From Methylobacterium sp. 10 (GTDB taxonomy: Bacteria > Pseudomonadota > Alphaproteobacteria > Rhizobiales > Beijerinckiaceae), in NCBI RefSeq assembly GCF_000519085.1, contig NZ_KI912577.1, positions 4,334,035-4,398,034 on the forward strand: DNA of 64,000 nucleotides. Direction: 5' to 3'. This document shows, piece by piece, positions 9,917 to 21,516 of this stretch (position 1 is its first letter; every line of letters begins with the position of its first letter). Both the position numbers and the translations under genes were made by a program. Under the pieces are notes generated by a model. It saw nothing but the letters and a program-made list of their open reading frames with translations, ran no database searches and was not told the origin of the DNA.

Positions 9917-9931
9917 AGGGTGGCCTCAGTT
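9911..9931. terminator. Weak convergent hairpin
   Basis: AACTGA...TCAGTT with an internal GG/CC pair forms a short stem spanning the stop of the exported protein gene and the end of the convergent lipoprotein gene. No U-tract, so a tentative bidirectional terminator only. Confidence 0.25.
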
Positions 9932-10132
9932 GCCGCGGCTGACGATGGAGGGCATCGACGGGGCAGTGTAGGCGCGGTTCACGTCGCGGCGGGTCTGGGT
10001 GCCGTTGGTGTCGTTGGAGCGGCGGTAATTCTCGGTGCTGAAGCTGTCCGAGAGACCGCTGCGGTCGGTGCTGTTGCAGGCCCCGAGGGCACAGAACAGG
10101 CCGGCGGCGACGAGGAGGGCGGTGGGACGCAT
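9926..10132 (-). CDS. Small lipoprotein of unknown function
   Basis: 68 residues. The N-terminus MRPTALLVAAGLFCALGAC is a clear lipoprotein signal with lipobox LGAC (lipidated Cys near residue 19). The remainder is a polar, Ser/Thr/Asn-rich tail without recognisable domain. It is convergent with the exported protein gene. Function unknown. Confidence 0.65.
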   Translation of the reverse strand: MRPTALLVAAGLFCALGACNSTDRSGLSDSFSTENYRRSNDTNGTQTRRDVNRAYTAPSMPSIVSRGN

Positions 10133-10370
10133 CGGAAGTTCCTGGTGTGCTGGTCCTGCTGGACCGATCGCCCCTGTGGTGGTGCCGGGGAGGTCGCCGC
10201 GTCAAGCACAAGGATAACGAAACGTCACGGCTTACCGGCAGAGTGATGTTCCCGCGCCACGAAAACGCTCACTACGCTTGACGACAGTCGGGCATCGGAG
10301 GCGCAATCCTGCGGAATCGCCGCCCCTGGATCTGGTGCTTCGGCCCACCTTGGGCGACACATTGTCCGAC

Positions 10371-10619
10371 ATGAGCAACGTGGTCCCCTTCTCCCGCCCC
10401 CGCGCCGTTCCGGCGCCACAGATCAGCGACGTGGTCGCCGTCGCCGACGATCTGTTCGCTGCCCTGGAACTGCTTCAGGGCGTCACCGAGCGCGCCGCCT
10501 CCATGGGCCGTCCCCGCCGGGAGATGGAACTCACCGTCCGCAACCTGCGCGAGGCGGTCAGCGCCGTGGAACGGGCGCTCGACTGCATCGGCGAAGGCGA
10601 CGAGGCCGGCCAGGGCTGA
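10371..10619 (+). CDS. Small hypothetical protein
   Basis: 82 residues from ATG 10371 (MSNVVPFSRPRAVPAP...). The upstream in-frame extension is basic and unlikely. After a Pro-rich start the rest is predicted helical (ISDVVAVADDLFAALELLQGVTERAASM, then NLREAVSAVERAL). No family recognised. Short proteins starting MSNVVPF are common in this group of bacteria, which supports the start choice, but no function can be offered. Confidence 0.6.
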   Translation: MSNVVPFSRPRAVPAPQISDVVAVADDLFAALELLQGVTERAASMGRPRREMELTVRNLREAVSAVERALDCIGEGDEAGQG

Positions 10620-10796
10620 ACGGAGCCCGCTTCGGAGCGTGACGCGTCCGGGCGCCTCCTTGCCCTGACGGGACGTAAGGCGCACGCCGAATCCCGCCGG
10701 GACGATATATTTCTTCTCGCCTTCGTCCACTTGTGGACAGACGCTCCATCGGTGATACGCTATGGCGCGAGACAGAAGGTGAACACAGCGTGTCCC

Positions 10797-11600
10797 ATGC
10801 TCTCGTCGATTGAGTCCTTCCTCGAAGGCAATCTCCTGCTGAAGGCTCTGTCCCCGGAGGATCGGGGACTGCTCGCGCCCCATGTCGAGCGTGCCGACGT
10901 TCGGCGTGGCGAGACCCTGTTCACCGTCGGGTCCAAAGTCTCGTACATCTCGTTTCCCTGCGAGCAGACGGTCATCAACCTGATCGTCTCCATGCGCGAC
11001 GGACGGAGCGCGGAAACCGCCACCATCGGGCGAGAGGGCGCCGTGGGCGGCGTCGTCAGCCACGGCAGTCTCCCGGCTTTCAGTACGGCCCTGGTGCAGA
11101 TCGGCGGCCCGGTCCTGAGGCTCGATGCCGCCAAGCTGCAGGACGCCAAGCTCCGCTCGACCACCCTGCGCAACCTCTTCACCCGGTATGCGGACTGCCT
11201 TCTGGGACAGGTGCTGCAATCCGTGGCCTGCAACGCTCTCCACCCGATCGAGGAGCGCTGCCTGCGCTGGCTGCTGACGCTGCAGGACAGGATCGGTACG
11301 GAAACGCTTCCCGTGACCCACGAACTCCTGGCCAACATGCTGGGTGTCCAGCGCACCTACCTGACCAGGATCCTGCGGACCCTGCAGATCCAGGGACTGA
11401 TCGAGGTCGGGCGCGGCCGCATCACCATCCTCGACCGGGCCAAGATCCAGGAGGCGGCCTGCGAGTGCCATGGCGCCGTGGTGAGCCATTTCGAGACCGT
11501 GCTCGGGGCCGTCTACGATGCCGACGGGCGGATGCTCTCCGTCGATCCTCCGACGCAGCCGCGCGAGGACGATCCCGTCCGTGCGCCGGAATCCGTCTGA
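10797..11600 (+). CDS. Crp/Fnr-family transcriptional regulator
   Basis: 267 residues from ATG 10797. An N-terminal cyclic-nucleotide-binding-like beta-roll (about 20-150; GETLFTVGSKVSYISFPCEQTVINLI, then EGAVGG) is joined by a long helix to a C-terminal winged HTH in which THELLANMLGVQRTYLTRILRTLQIQGLI is the recognition region. There is no Fnr-type N-terminal Cys cluster, so an oxygen-sensing FeS role is unlikely; the effector is unknown. It precedes the HWE sensor kinase gene by 160 bp on the same strand. Confidence 0.85.
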   Translation: MLSSIESFLEGNLLLKALSPEDRGLLAPHVERADVRRGETLFTVGSKVSYISFPCEQTVINLIVSMRDGRSAETATIGREGAVGGVVSHGSLPAFSTALVQIGGPVLRLDAAKLQDAKLRSTTLRNLFTRYADCLLGQVLQSVACNALHPIEERCLRWLLTLQDRIGTETLPVTHELLANMLGVQRTYLTRILRTLQIQGLIEVGRGRITILDRAKIQEAACECHGAVVSHFETVLGAVYDADGRMLSVDPPTQPREDDPVRAPESV

Positions 11601-11760
11601 ACCGGGGGCGGTCGAGAGCCGTGGGAGCCTGCGAAGAAATCTGCGCCGGCGGGAACTTGCCGGGCCCAGTCACCAATCTCATTGTCGTGCCGGAAAGCGT
11701 GGGGGCAACTTGCGAAATCTGACGGCGGGACTTGTTCACTGCAAGGTCTGACGGCATCTG

Positions 11761-13773
11761 ATGGGAAGACGACCGTCCGATCCAGATCCGCATCCGATGA
11801 CCATTGCGAAAGCACCGTCACCCCGCCGGGGGAGCCGTGGCGATCCTTCATCGCCAGTGCCGGCCATGGCCGTCGGCGCCGGCGACAGGCGGGACGGTGT
11901 CGGCGCGGATGCCGGCGGCGAAGAGCCCTCCCGCGACCGGAACGCCACCGACGAGCGCTATCGGCTGGTCGCCAAGGCGACCAACGACGTCGTCTGGGAC
12001 TGGGATCTGAGGCACGACACCATCGTGTGGAACGAGGCGCTCGAGACGTCCTATGGCTGGCCGCCGGGCCATGTCGGCCCGGGTTCGGCCTGGTGGCTCG
12101 GCAACATCCATCCCGACGACCGGGGCGCGGTCTCCGCCTGCCTGAACGCCGTCCTGGAAGGACGCTCCGACCTGTGGAGCCAGCAATACCGCTTCCTGAA
12201 GGGGGGCGGTGGCTACGCGGACGTGCTGGATCGCGGGTATCTCGTCCGCGACGCTTCGGGCGTGCCGCTGCGGATGGTCGGTGCGATGCTCGACATCACC
12301 GTGCGGAGCCAGCTGGAGGCACAGTTCCGCGCGGTGTTCGAGGGCGCGAATATCGGGATCGTCCAGTTCGATCCCCGCAGCGTCCTCGCGCTCAGGGTCA
12401 ACGCCAAGCTCTGCGAGATCTGGGGCGCGCCGGAATCCGAGATCGTCGGATGTTCCCTCGCCCAATGGACGCCCGCCGAGGATGCGGGCGAGCGCGACGC
12501 CCTGCATCAGCGGCTGGCCACCGGCGAGACCCTGCAGGACCGTTTCGAGAAGCGCTACCGCCGGCGGGACGGGCGGCTCATCTGGGCGAGGGTCAACCTG
12601 GTCTCGCAGACCCTGGGCGATGAAGTCCACGCCATGGCGATGATCGAGGACATCACCGAGGAGAAACGCGCGGATGCACGCCGCGACGCGCTCCTCAGCC
12701 TGGGCGACCGCCTGCGCGAACTGCGCTCGAACGCGGATGTCGTGGCGATGACGGCGGAGATCCTGGGCCGGACCCTGGGCACGACACGGGCCGGCTACGG
12801 CATGGTCGACCTGCCGGCCGGCCTGGTGACCGTCGCGCATTCATGGTCCGCCGATGGACAGATCTTTCCGAGCCAGACCCTGCCACTGGACGAGTACCCC
12901 GCGAGCGTCGCCAGCCTTCGGCGCGGAGAGGTCCTCGCCGTGGCCGATCTCGCCTCCGCGCCCGAACTCGACACGGACGCGGCCCTCTACATCGCCCAAG
13001 GGGTCCGGGCGGTGATCTCCGTGCCCCTGCTCCAGCGCGGCCGCCTCGTCGGCGTGCTCTATGCGACGGAGGCGTCGCCCCGCGCCTGGACCCAGAACGA
13101 GGTCGATTTCGTCCGCGACGTGGCGGAGCGGGCCTGGAGCGGGCTGACCCGGATCGAGGCGGACGAGCAGCAGCGCATCCTCAACCGCGAACTCAGCCAT
13201 CGCATGAAGAACACCCTGGCGATGGTTCAGGCGATCGCCTCGCAGAGCCTGCGCAACGTCACCGACATCGAAGCCGCCAAGCATGCGCTCGCCGCGCGCC
13301 TGATCGCCCTGGGCAAGGCCCACGACATCCTGCTGACCGGACAGCGGGAGAGCGCGGAGATCGCGGCGGTGCTGACGAGCGCCCTGTCGCTGCATGACGA
13401 CCAGCAGCCCGGCCGGTTCCACCTGTCGGGCCCCGACATCGTCATCGGCTCGAAGGCGGCGCTGTCTCTCGCCCTGATGATGCACGAACTCGCCACCAAT
13501 GCCGCCAAGTACGGCGCCCTCTCCCGACCGGACGGCCGCGTCACCGTGGCGTGGAGCGTGGTCGCTGCGGACGAGGACGACACGATTCACCTCACATGGT
13601 CCGAGCGCGGCGGCCCGCTCGTGCATCCCCCGACCCGCAAGGGCTTCGGCTCGCGCCTCATCGAGCGCGGCCTCGCCGGTGCTGTCGGCGGCGAGGTCTC
13701 CCTCGCCTACGAACCGGACGGGCTGGTCTGCCGGGTCGTGGCGCCTCTCTCCGGTTTCCAGGGAAGCCTTTAG
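11761..13773 (+). CDS. HWE-family sensor histidine kinase with PAS and GAF domains
   Basis: 670 residues, predicted cytoplasmic. Domains: a PAS domain (about 60-180, starting RYRLVAKATNDVVWDWDL-like), a second PAS (about 185-305, ending with the PAC-like IEDITEEKR), a GAF domain (about 315-470), then an HWE kinase core with the phospho-acceptor H480 in ELSHRMKNTLAMVQ, the N-box MHELATNAAKYGALS near 575 and the signature LTWSERGGP. HWE kinases are typical of alphaproteobacterial light, redox and general-stress signalling. No response regulator is adjacent. The start is uncertain; an in-frame ATG at 11797 is an alternative. Confidence 0.88.
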   Translation: MGRRPSDPDPHPMTIAKAPSPRRGSRGDPSSPVPAMAVGAGDRRDGVGADAGGEEPSRDRNATDERYRLVAKATNDVVWDWDLRHDTIVWNEALETSYGWPPGHVGPGSAWWLGNIHPDDRGAVSACLNAVLEGRSDLWSQQYRFLKGGGGYADVLDRGYLVRDASGVPLRMVGAMLDITVRSQLEAQFRAVFEGANIGIVQFDPRSVLALRVNAKLCEIWGAPESEIVGCSLAQWTPAEDAGERDALHQRLATGETLQDRFEKRYRRRDGRLIWARVNLVSQTLGDEVHAMAMIEDITEEKRADARRDALLSLGDRLRELRSNADVVAMTAEILGRTLGTTRAGYGMVDLPAGLVTVAHSWSADGQIFPSQTLPLDEYPASVASLRRGEVLAVADLASAPELDTDAALYIAQGVRAVISVPLLQRGRLVGVLYATEASPRAWTQNEVDFVRDVAERAWSGLTRIEADEQQRILNRELSHRMKNTLAMVQAIASQSLRNVTDIEAAKHALAARLIALGKAHDILLTGQRESAEIAAVLTSALSLHDDQQPGRFHLSGPDIVIGSKAALSLALMMHELATNAAKYGALSRPDGRVTVAWSVVAADEDDTIHLTWSERGGPLVHPPTRKGFGSRLIERGLAGAVGGEVSLAYEPDGLVCRVVAPLSGFQGSL

Positions 13774-14059
13774 CGGCGCAAGGCGTCCCGCTCGCGTGGC
13801 GCTTGCCGTCGCGAAAGCTTCGCCGGAGCTCGATCCGGGCCGGATTTCAGCGTCGATATTGTAGCTGTACGCTTTTTGTTCTAGCTGGGTGGCGGATATG
13901 CGTGGCGTGCGTCTTGCCCGCCCGGCTCGTGCGCCCGACATGGCGACCGGCGGCGGGACCATCGTCGTCGACCTCGCCGCATGACGTCTCGGAGACCATC
14001 TCCCCCGAGCATCATCGCCGATTGCCCGTTCCTGCAAGCCCTGCCGCCGAAGAGACCCA

Positions 14060-17050
<2,991 letters not shown>

Positions 17051-17546
17051 GCATCCGCCCCGCTAAGGCCAAGCTCGATTCGGCGGCTTTTGGGAACGGG
17101 GGCCCTGCTGCGGTGCACAGGCTCCGGGCGGGCGGGGATCGCTGCCCTCCGGCGATGCGCAAACTCCCGTCGTCGATTGCGCAATCGTCCTGTCGCACGG
17201 ATCGACCGCAACAGATTGGCCACTAAGCGTTATTTTGCCGACGCGTTGCTCATTGCGGCGTCATGCCCGCCGGAATTCTGCTGAGAAAGTTAACGAAACC
17301 TTGCACTGCACCGCATCGAAATTGCGGCTTTTCCGCAACGGTGGGTTTGGAACTGCCTCGATCCGAAGCATTGGACTGTCAATCCGAGCCGACCTGTAGA
17401 ATAGTTCTCAGCGTTGAGACACGAATTCGGGCCGCAAGGGGGGCCCTACGCACTGGATGTCAGCAAGCCGCGAGAACGCGGCACTCGGCACGATGGTTCG
17501 TAGGTCTGCGCGGCGAATGCCTGAAATCCTTGGGAAGGACTAGACA
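17051..17546. other. Long upstream region of the outer-membrane protein gene
   Basis: Nearly 500 bp without a supported gene. Base composition falls toward the right-hand part (AT-richer stretches around 17220-17420), as expected for a promoter and a long 5' leader. The small frames here lack family character. I saw no tRNA fold or known riboswitch. Confidence 0.5.
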
Positions 17547-18518
17547 ATGACGAAGAACTGGCTGGCCACCGGCGCGCTCGCGCTGACCATGGGCATGAGC
17601 GCCACGGCTTCCTACGCCCAGACGACCACGATCCCCGGCGAGCAGGTCGGCCTCGCCACCGGCGCGCCGCTGCCGGAGGGCATCTACGCCCTGAACACCT
17701 TCGTTTACCAGTCGCGTGACAACTCGGCTCTGGACGTCGGGATCAACATCCCCGTCCTGGTCTGGTCGACCCCGCTGGTTCCGCTCGGCGGCCGCATCGA
17801 GCTCCTCGTGGCTCCCCCGACCGTGTTCGCTTTCGGCAACCGTGGCGGCGCGACCGGCCTGCGTGATCTCTCGATCAACGTCGGTACCTTCGTCGGCGGT
17901 ATCTGGGCCTTCGATCTCGGCAACAACTTCGGCGTCAGCTTGCTCGGCGGTGTCTACCTGAACGAGCTCAACGGCGACCGCGGCGTCCTCGTGCAGAACA
18001 ATGGTGTCGTCGCCTCCACGGCCGTGCTGCCCCAGCTCTCGTCGAACACCTACCGCTTCGGTGTCGCCGGCAGCTACACCGGCGACGGTTACAACCTGAC
18101 CGCCAACCTGACCGCCAACATCTACGACTCGCCGTCCTCCTTCGGCGGTGGCCGTGACCCCAGCCGCCCTGGCTTCTCCACGGTTTACTCACTCTCCGAC
18201 TCCCTCAACCTCGACCTGACCGCCACCAAGAAGTTCGGCAAGTTCGAGATCGGCGCCATCGCCTACGGCACCGTCAACTTCGACACCGGCGCCAAGGCTG
18301 CCGGCATCATCAACGCCGCCCTCAACGATCGCGGCCGGTTCCTGATGGGTGGCCTCGTCGGCTACGATTTCGGCTTCGCCACCGCGCAGGTCTACGTCGC
18401 CCGCACCGTCGCGACCACCAGCTTCGACAGCACCGAGATCTCGGGCCGCCTGATCGTTCCGCTGTACTCGCCGACCCCGGTCGCCGCTGCTCCGGCCCCG
18501 ATCATCCGCAAGTACTGA
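17547..18518 (+). CDS. Outer-membrane transporter-like protein (phenol-degradation meta-pathway/SphA family type)
   Basis: 323 residues with a signal peptide (LATGALALTMGMSATASYAQ, cleavage near residue 25). The mature protein consists of alternating amphipathic strands rich in Gly, Asn and aromatic residues, and the opening LPEGIYALNTFVYQSRDNSALDVGINIPVLVW resembles the PF13557 family of putative outer-membrane transporters. The C-terminus ends in a strand (IVPLYSP... IIRKY) with an aromatic last residue, as in beta-barrels. Codon use is strongly biased, suggesting high expression, and the gene has its own intrinsic terminator. Substrate unknown. Confidence 0.7.
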   Translation: MTKNWLATGALALTMGMSATASYAQTTTIPGEQVGLATGAPLPEGIYALNTFVYQSRDNSALDVGINIPVLVWSTPLVPLGGRIELLVAPPTVFAFGNRGGATGLRDLSINVGTFVGGIWAFDLGNNFGVSLLGGVYLNELNGDRGVLVQNNGVVASTAVLPQLSSNTYRFGVAGSYTGDGYNLTANLTANIYDSPSSFGGGRDPSRPGFSTVYSLSDSLNLDLTATKKFGKFEIGAIAYGTVNFDTGAKAAGIINAALNDRGRFLMGGLVGYDFGFATAQVYVARTVATTSFDSTEISGRLIVPLYSPTPVAAAPAPIIRKY

Positions 18519-18565
18519 TCACGGGCTCTGCGACGAGGTTCAGTCTCGTCGCAATCCGGGTCTCG

Positions 18566-18600
18566 AAAGCCCATCCGACCGGAAGGTCGGGTGGGCTTTT
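18566..18600 (+). terminator. Intrinsic terminator of the outer-membrane protein gene
   Basis: AAAGCCCATCCGACC-GGAA-GGTCGGGTGGGCTTT: a 15-bp stem with one T-G wobble and a tetraloop, ending in TTTT, 48 nt after the stop codon. Textbook rho-independent structure that can work in both directions. Confidence 0.92.
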
Positions 18601-18761
18601 GCTTGTTCGGCGACAGGTCTTCTCATTGCTTCACGAAGTGCCCCGGCAGCGAGCGCTTCGACCAAATGTCGCGTTTTTCGACTGTGCCGAAACTTTCCTC
18701 TTCCGGGCTCCGTAACGAGCAATGACCCCCGCGAAGGGGTATAGCTCAAGAGGAACGCTCC

Positions 18762-19334
18762 ATGACCAACGCCCGTCGCCCCGTGGCCTCCACGTTCGCC
18801 GCCGTCGCCCTCGCCTTCACCATGGGCGCCGCTTTCCCGATGGCTGCGCTTGCCAAGAACCCGATGGTCGGCGGCGCTCCGATGTATGCGTCGAAGAACA
18901 TCGTCGAGAACGCCGTCAACTCGAAGGACCACACGACCCTCGTCGCCGCCGTGAAGGCTGCCGGCCTCGTCGACACCCTCGCCGGCCCCGGACCCTTCAC
19001 CGTCTTCGCGCCCACCAACGCGGCCTTCGCCAAGCTGCCGGCCGGCACCGTCGAGACCCTGGTGAAGCCCGAGAACAAGGCGACGCTCACCGCGATCCTC
19101 ACCTATCACGTTGTCCCCGGCACCCTGACCGCGAAGGATCTCATGAAGATCGCCAAGGACGGCGGCGGTGAAGGCCAGATCAAGACCGTGCAGGGCACCC
19201 CGCTCGTGGTCCAGACCAAGGGCAAGGCCGTGTATCTCACCGACACCAAGGGCAACACCGCCAAGGTGACCATCGCCAACGTGATGCAGTCGAACGGCGT
19301 GATCCACGTCATCAACGGCGTGCTGCAGCCGTAA
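18762..19334 (+). CDS. Secreted fasciclin (FAS1) domain protein
   Basis: 190 residues. An N-terminal signal peptide (FAAVALAFTMGAAFPMAALA, cleavage near residue 30) is followed by a single FAS1 domain: NIVENAVNSKDHTTLVAAVKAAGL, then the FAS1 H1 motif GPFTVFAPTNAAFAKLP, the central LTYHVVPG and the H2 region IANVMQSNGVIHVINGVLQP. FAS1 proteins act in adhesion or matrix interaction; the bacterial role is not established here. Monocistronic between two terminators, with biased codon use. Confidence 0.93.
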   Translation: MTNARRPVASTFAAVALAFTMGAAFPMAALAKNPMVGGAPMYASKNIVENAVNSKDHTTLVAAVKAAGLVDTLAGPGPFTVFAPTNAAFAKLPAGTVETLVKPENKATLTAILTYHVVPGTLTAKDLMKIAKDGGGEGQIKTVQGTPLVVQTKGKAVYLTDTKGNTAKVTIANVMQSNGVIHVINGVLQP

Positions 19335-19449
19335 TACAAAGCGGCGCTGATCCCGACCAATGGCCGGCATCAGCGCGTTCGGCGGACGCCCGCCACCGCG
19401 CGGTCGCGCGGTCGCGCGGGTAGACGCTTTTCAGGACCCGAAACTCTCA

Positions 19450-19477
19450 CCCCGGCTCCCCAGAGCCGGGGTTTTTT
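19450..19477 (+). terminator. Intrinsic terminator after the fasciclin gene
   Basis: CCCCGGCTC-CCCA-GAGCCGGGG followed by TTTTTT: perfect 9-bp GC stem with a six-T tract, 115 nt after the stop. Between it and the stop is a short triplication of CGCGCGGT (about 19398-19421). Confidence 0.93.
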
Positions 19478-19555
19478 ATAGTGCTTTCAAAAGACCCCCG
19501 CGGTCGCGGAGGGACCATTCCCGTCCGCACCTCCACGAACAGCCCGCTCCTTCGC

Positions 19556-20965
19556 CTAGTCCGCGCGGCTGAGCTTGCGTGCGCTGGCGAAGCGGTTGAG
19601 GAAACGCGGCTCCTTTTCCGGCGCCACGCGGATGGCGAGATGGATCGTGCCGGCCTCTTCGGCGCGGCGGTCGAGGACCTCGGCATTCTCGTAGAGCCAG
19701 TTGAGCGCCGCACCGTCCTCGGGCGCCAGGGTAACGGCGAAGGTGGAGCGTCGCTTGGCGATCCGTGCCTCGATCCGGCCCGACAGGGCCGCCAGGCCCT
19801 CACCCGTGAGAGCCGAGACCAGGATCGGCACGTCGCTGTCCCGGTCGTTGCGCCCCTGGGCGCTCAGGTTGAGGAGGCGGGTCCGCTCCGAATCGTCGAG
19901 GAGGTCGGCCTTGTTCCAGACTTCGATGATTCGCTCGGCCGTGGTCTCGATCCCGAGTTCGCGCAGCACCTCGCCGACATCCTCCGCCTGCGCCTCCGAA
20001 TCGACGTGGCTGACGTCGCGGACATGGAGCAGGATATCGGCCTCGATCACGTCCTCAAGCGTGGCGCGGAAGGCGGCGATGAGCGCCGTGGGCAGTTCCG
20101 AGATGAAGCCCACCGTGTCCGAGAGGATCACCGTCTCGCCATGGGGAAGCTTCGTCGCGCGTGCGGTCGGGTCGAGGGTGGCGAACAGCATGTCCTTGGC
20201 CATCACCTCGGCCTTGGTGAGGGCGTTGAACAGGGTCGACTTGCCGGCATTGGTGTAGCCGACGAGGGCCACGATCGGATACGGCACCCGCGCCCGGCTC
20301 TCCCGGTGCAGGCCGCGCGTCCGGGTGACGCTGTCGAGCTCACGCTCGATCTTCGTCATCCGCTCCTGGATCATCCGGCGATCGGCCTCGATCTGCGTCT
20401 CGCCGGGGCCGCCGAGGAAGCCGAAGCCGCCGCGCTGGCGTTCGAGGTGGGTCCAGGACCGCACGAGGCGGCTTCGCTGGTAGGCGAGATGGGCGTGCTC
20501 CACCTGCAGCGTACCCTCGCGGGTGGAGGCGCGCCGGCCGAAGATTTCGAGGATGAGCCCGGTACGGTCGATGACCTTGCAGCCGAAGGCCTTTTCGAGG
20601 TTGCGCTGCTGCACGGGCGAGAGGGCGCAATCCATGACGACGAGGCCGATCTCCTCGGCCTTGATCCGGCCGGCGAGTTCTTCGACCCGGCCCTTGCCGA
20701 GATAGGTGGAGGGCCGGATGCGCGAGACCGGCGCGATGATCGCCTCGGTGACGTCCAACTCGATGGCCACGGCCAGACCCGCCGCCTCGTCGATCCGCGC
20801 CTCGCTGGAGCGCGTGACGTCGGCCGGTCCGCCACCCGTCCGGGGTGCGGCGGACCGGGTGAGATAGGGGCCGATCACCAGCGTATGGGTCGCCGCCGCG
20901 ATCTCACCTTCGGGAGCGGCCATCGCCTGGAGCCGGGCTTCGCCCGGCGTTGTCATTTGCGTCAT
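19556..20965 (-). CDS. hflX: GTPase HflX
   Basis: 469 residues from ATG 20965; the frame is open to a TTG at 21028, but the extra 21 residues look non-conserved. The N-terminal HflX domain is followed by a Gly-rich FGFLGGPGETQIEADRR segment unique to HflX, then the G domain with GYTNAGKSTLF (G1), DTVGFI (G3) and NKAD (G4). HflX is a ribosome-splitting, stress-associated GTPase. It lies downstream of hfq, the usual arrangement in proteobacteria. Confidence 0.95.
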   Translation of the reverse strand: MTQMTTPGEARLQAMAAPEGEIAAATHTLVIGPYLTRSAAPRTGGGPADVTRSSEARIDEAAGLAVAIELDVTEAIIAPVSRIRPSTYLGKGRVEELAGRIKAEEIGLVVMDCALSPVQQRNLEKAFGCKVIDRTGLILEIFGRRASTREGTLQVEHAHLAYQRSRLVRSWTHLERQRGGFGFLGGPGETQIEADRRMIQERMTKIERELDSVTRTRGLHRESRARVPYPIVALVGYTNAGKSTLFNALTKAEVMAKDMLFATLDPTARATKLPHGETVILSDTVGFISELPTALIAAFRATLEDVIEADILLHVRDVSHVDSEAQAEDVGEVLRELGIETTAERIIEVWNKADLLDDSERTRLLNLSAQGRNDRDSDVPILVSALTGEGLAALSGRIEARIAKRRSTFAVTLAPEDGAALNWLYENAEVLDRRAEEAGTIHLAIRVAPEKEPRFLNRFASARKLSRAD

Positions 20966-21109
20966 GAAATTCGGTTCGACCCTGTCCCCTGAAGATGAGG
21001 AGAATGGGCTTTTGCCGACGTCAAACAAGGGCAGTCTCGGGTCCTCGTTCGATGTTCGGCGTCAGACGTTCGGCAACGTCTCGTCATAGGCAAGACTGCC
21101 GACGTCGTT

Positions 21110-21364
21110 TCACGCCTTCTCGGGCGCCGTCTCGTCCGGCTCGAACAACTGTACCGGGTGGCCGGGCATGATCGTCGAGATGGCGTGCTTGTAGACGAGC
21201 TGCGAATGCCCGTCCCGTCGCAGGAGGACGCAGAAGTTGTCGAACCAGGTCACGACGCCCTGAAGCTTGACGCCGTTGACGAGGAAGATCGTGAGCGGGA
21301 TCTTGTTCTTGCGGACATGATTGAGAAACGTGTCCTGCAGGTTCTGAGCGCGTTCGCCCGCCAT
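21110..21364 (-). CDS. hfq: RNA chaperone Hfq
   Basis: 84 residues. Both Sm motifs are intact: QDTFLNHVRKNKIPLTIFL with VNGVKLQGVVTWFDNF (Sm1) and YKHAISTIMP (Sm2, the YKH box of Hfq). Hfq hexamers pair small RNAs with mRNAs. It sits between ntrX and hflX on the minus strand, about 150 bp downstream of ntrX and 145 bp upstream of hflX. The C-terminal tail is short and acidic, as usual in alphaproteobacteria. Confidence 0.97.
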   Translation of the reverse strand: MAGERAQNLQDTFLNHVRKNKIPLTIFLVNGVKLQGVVTWFDNFCVLLRRDGHSQLVYKHAISTIMPGHPVQLFEPDETAPEKA

Positions 21365-21516
21365 TTTTTATTAATCCTTCTTAGAAACCTGCCGCCCGCC
21401 GTGACTGGCGGGTTCTTGTTGGTTCGAATGCGAAGCAGACCGGGTGAACCGGGCAACCTCGACTATTACACGTTCAATGCCACTCTTATGCAAGAGGAAG
21501 GTCGCGCCCCCTCCCG

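Noticed and set aside
13774..14059. Possible SOS box upstream of uvrA (GTTC followed seven bases later by GTGG near 13880)
   Set aside because: The alphaproteobacterial LexA site is GTTC-N7-GTTC; the second half does not match and it is about 180 bp from the start codon.
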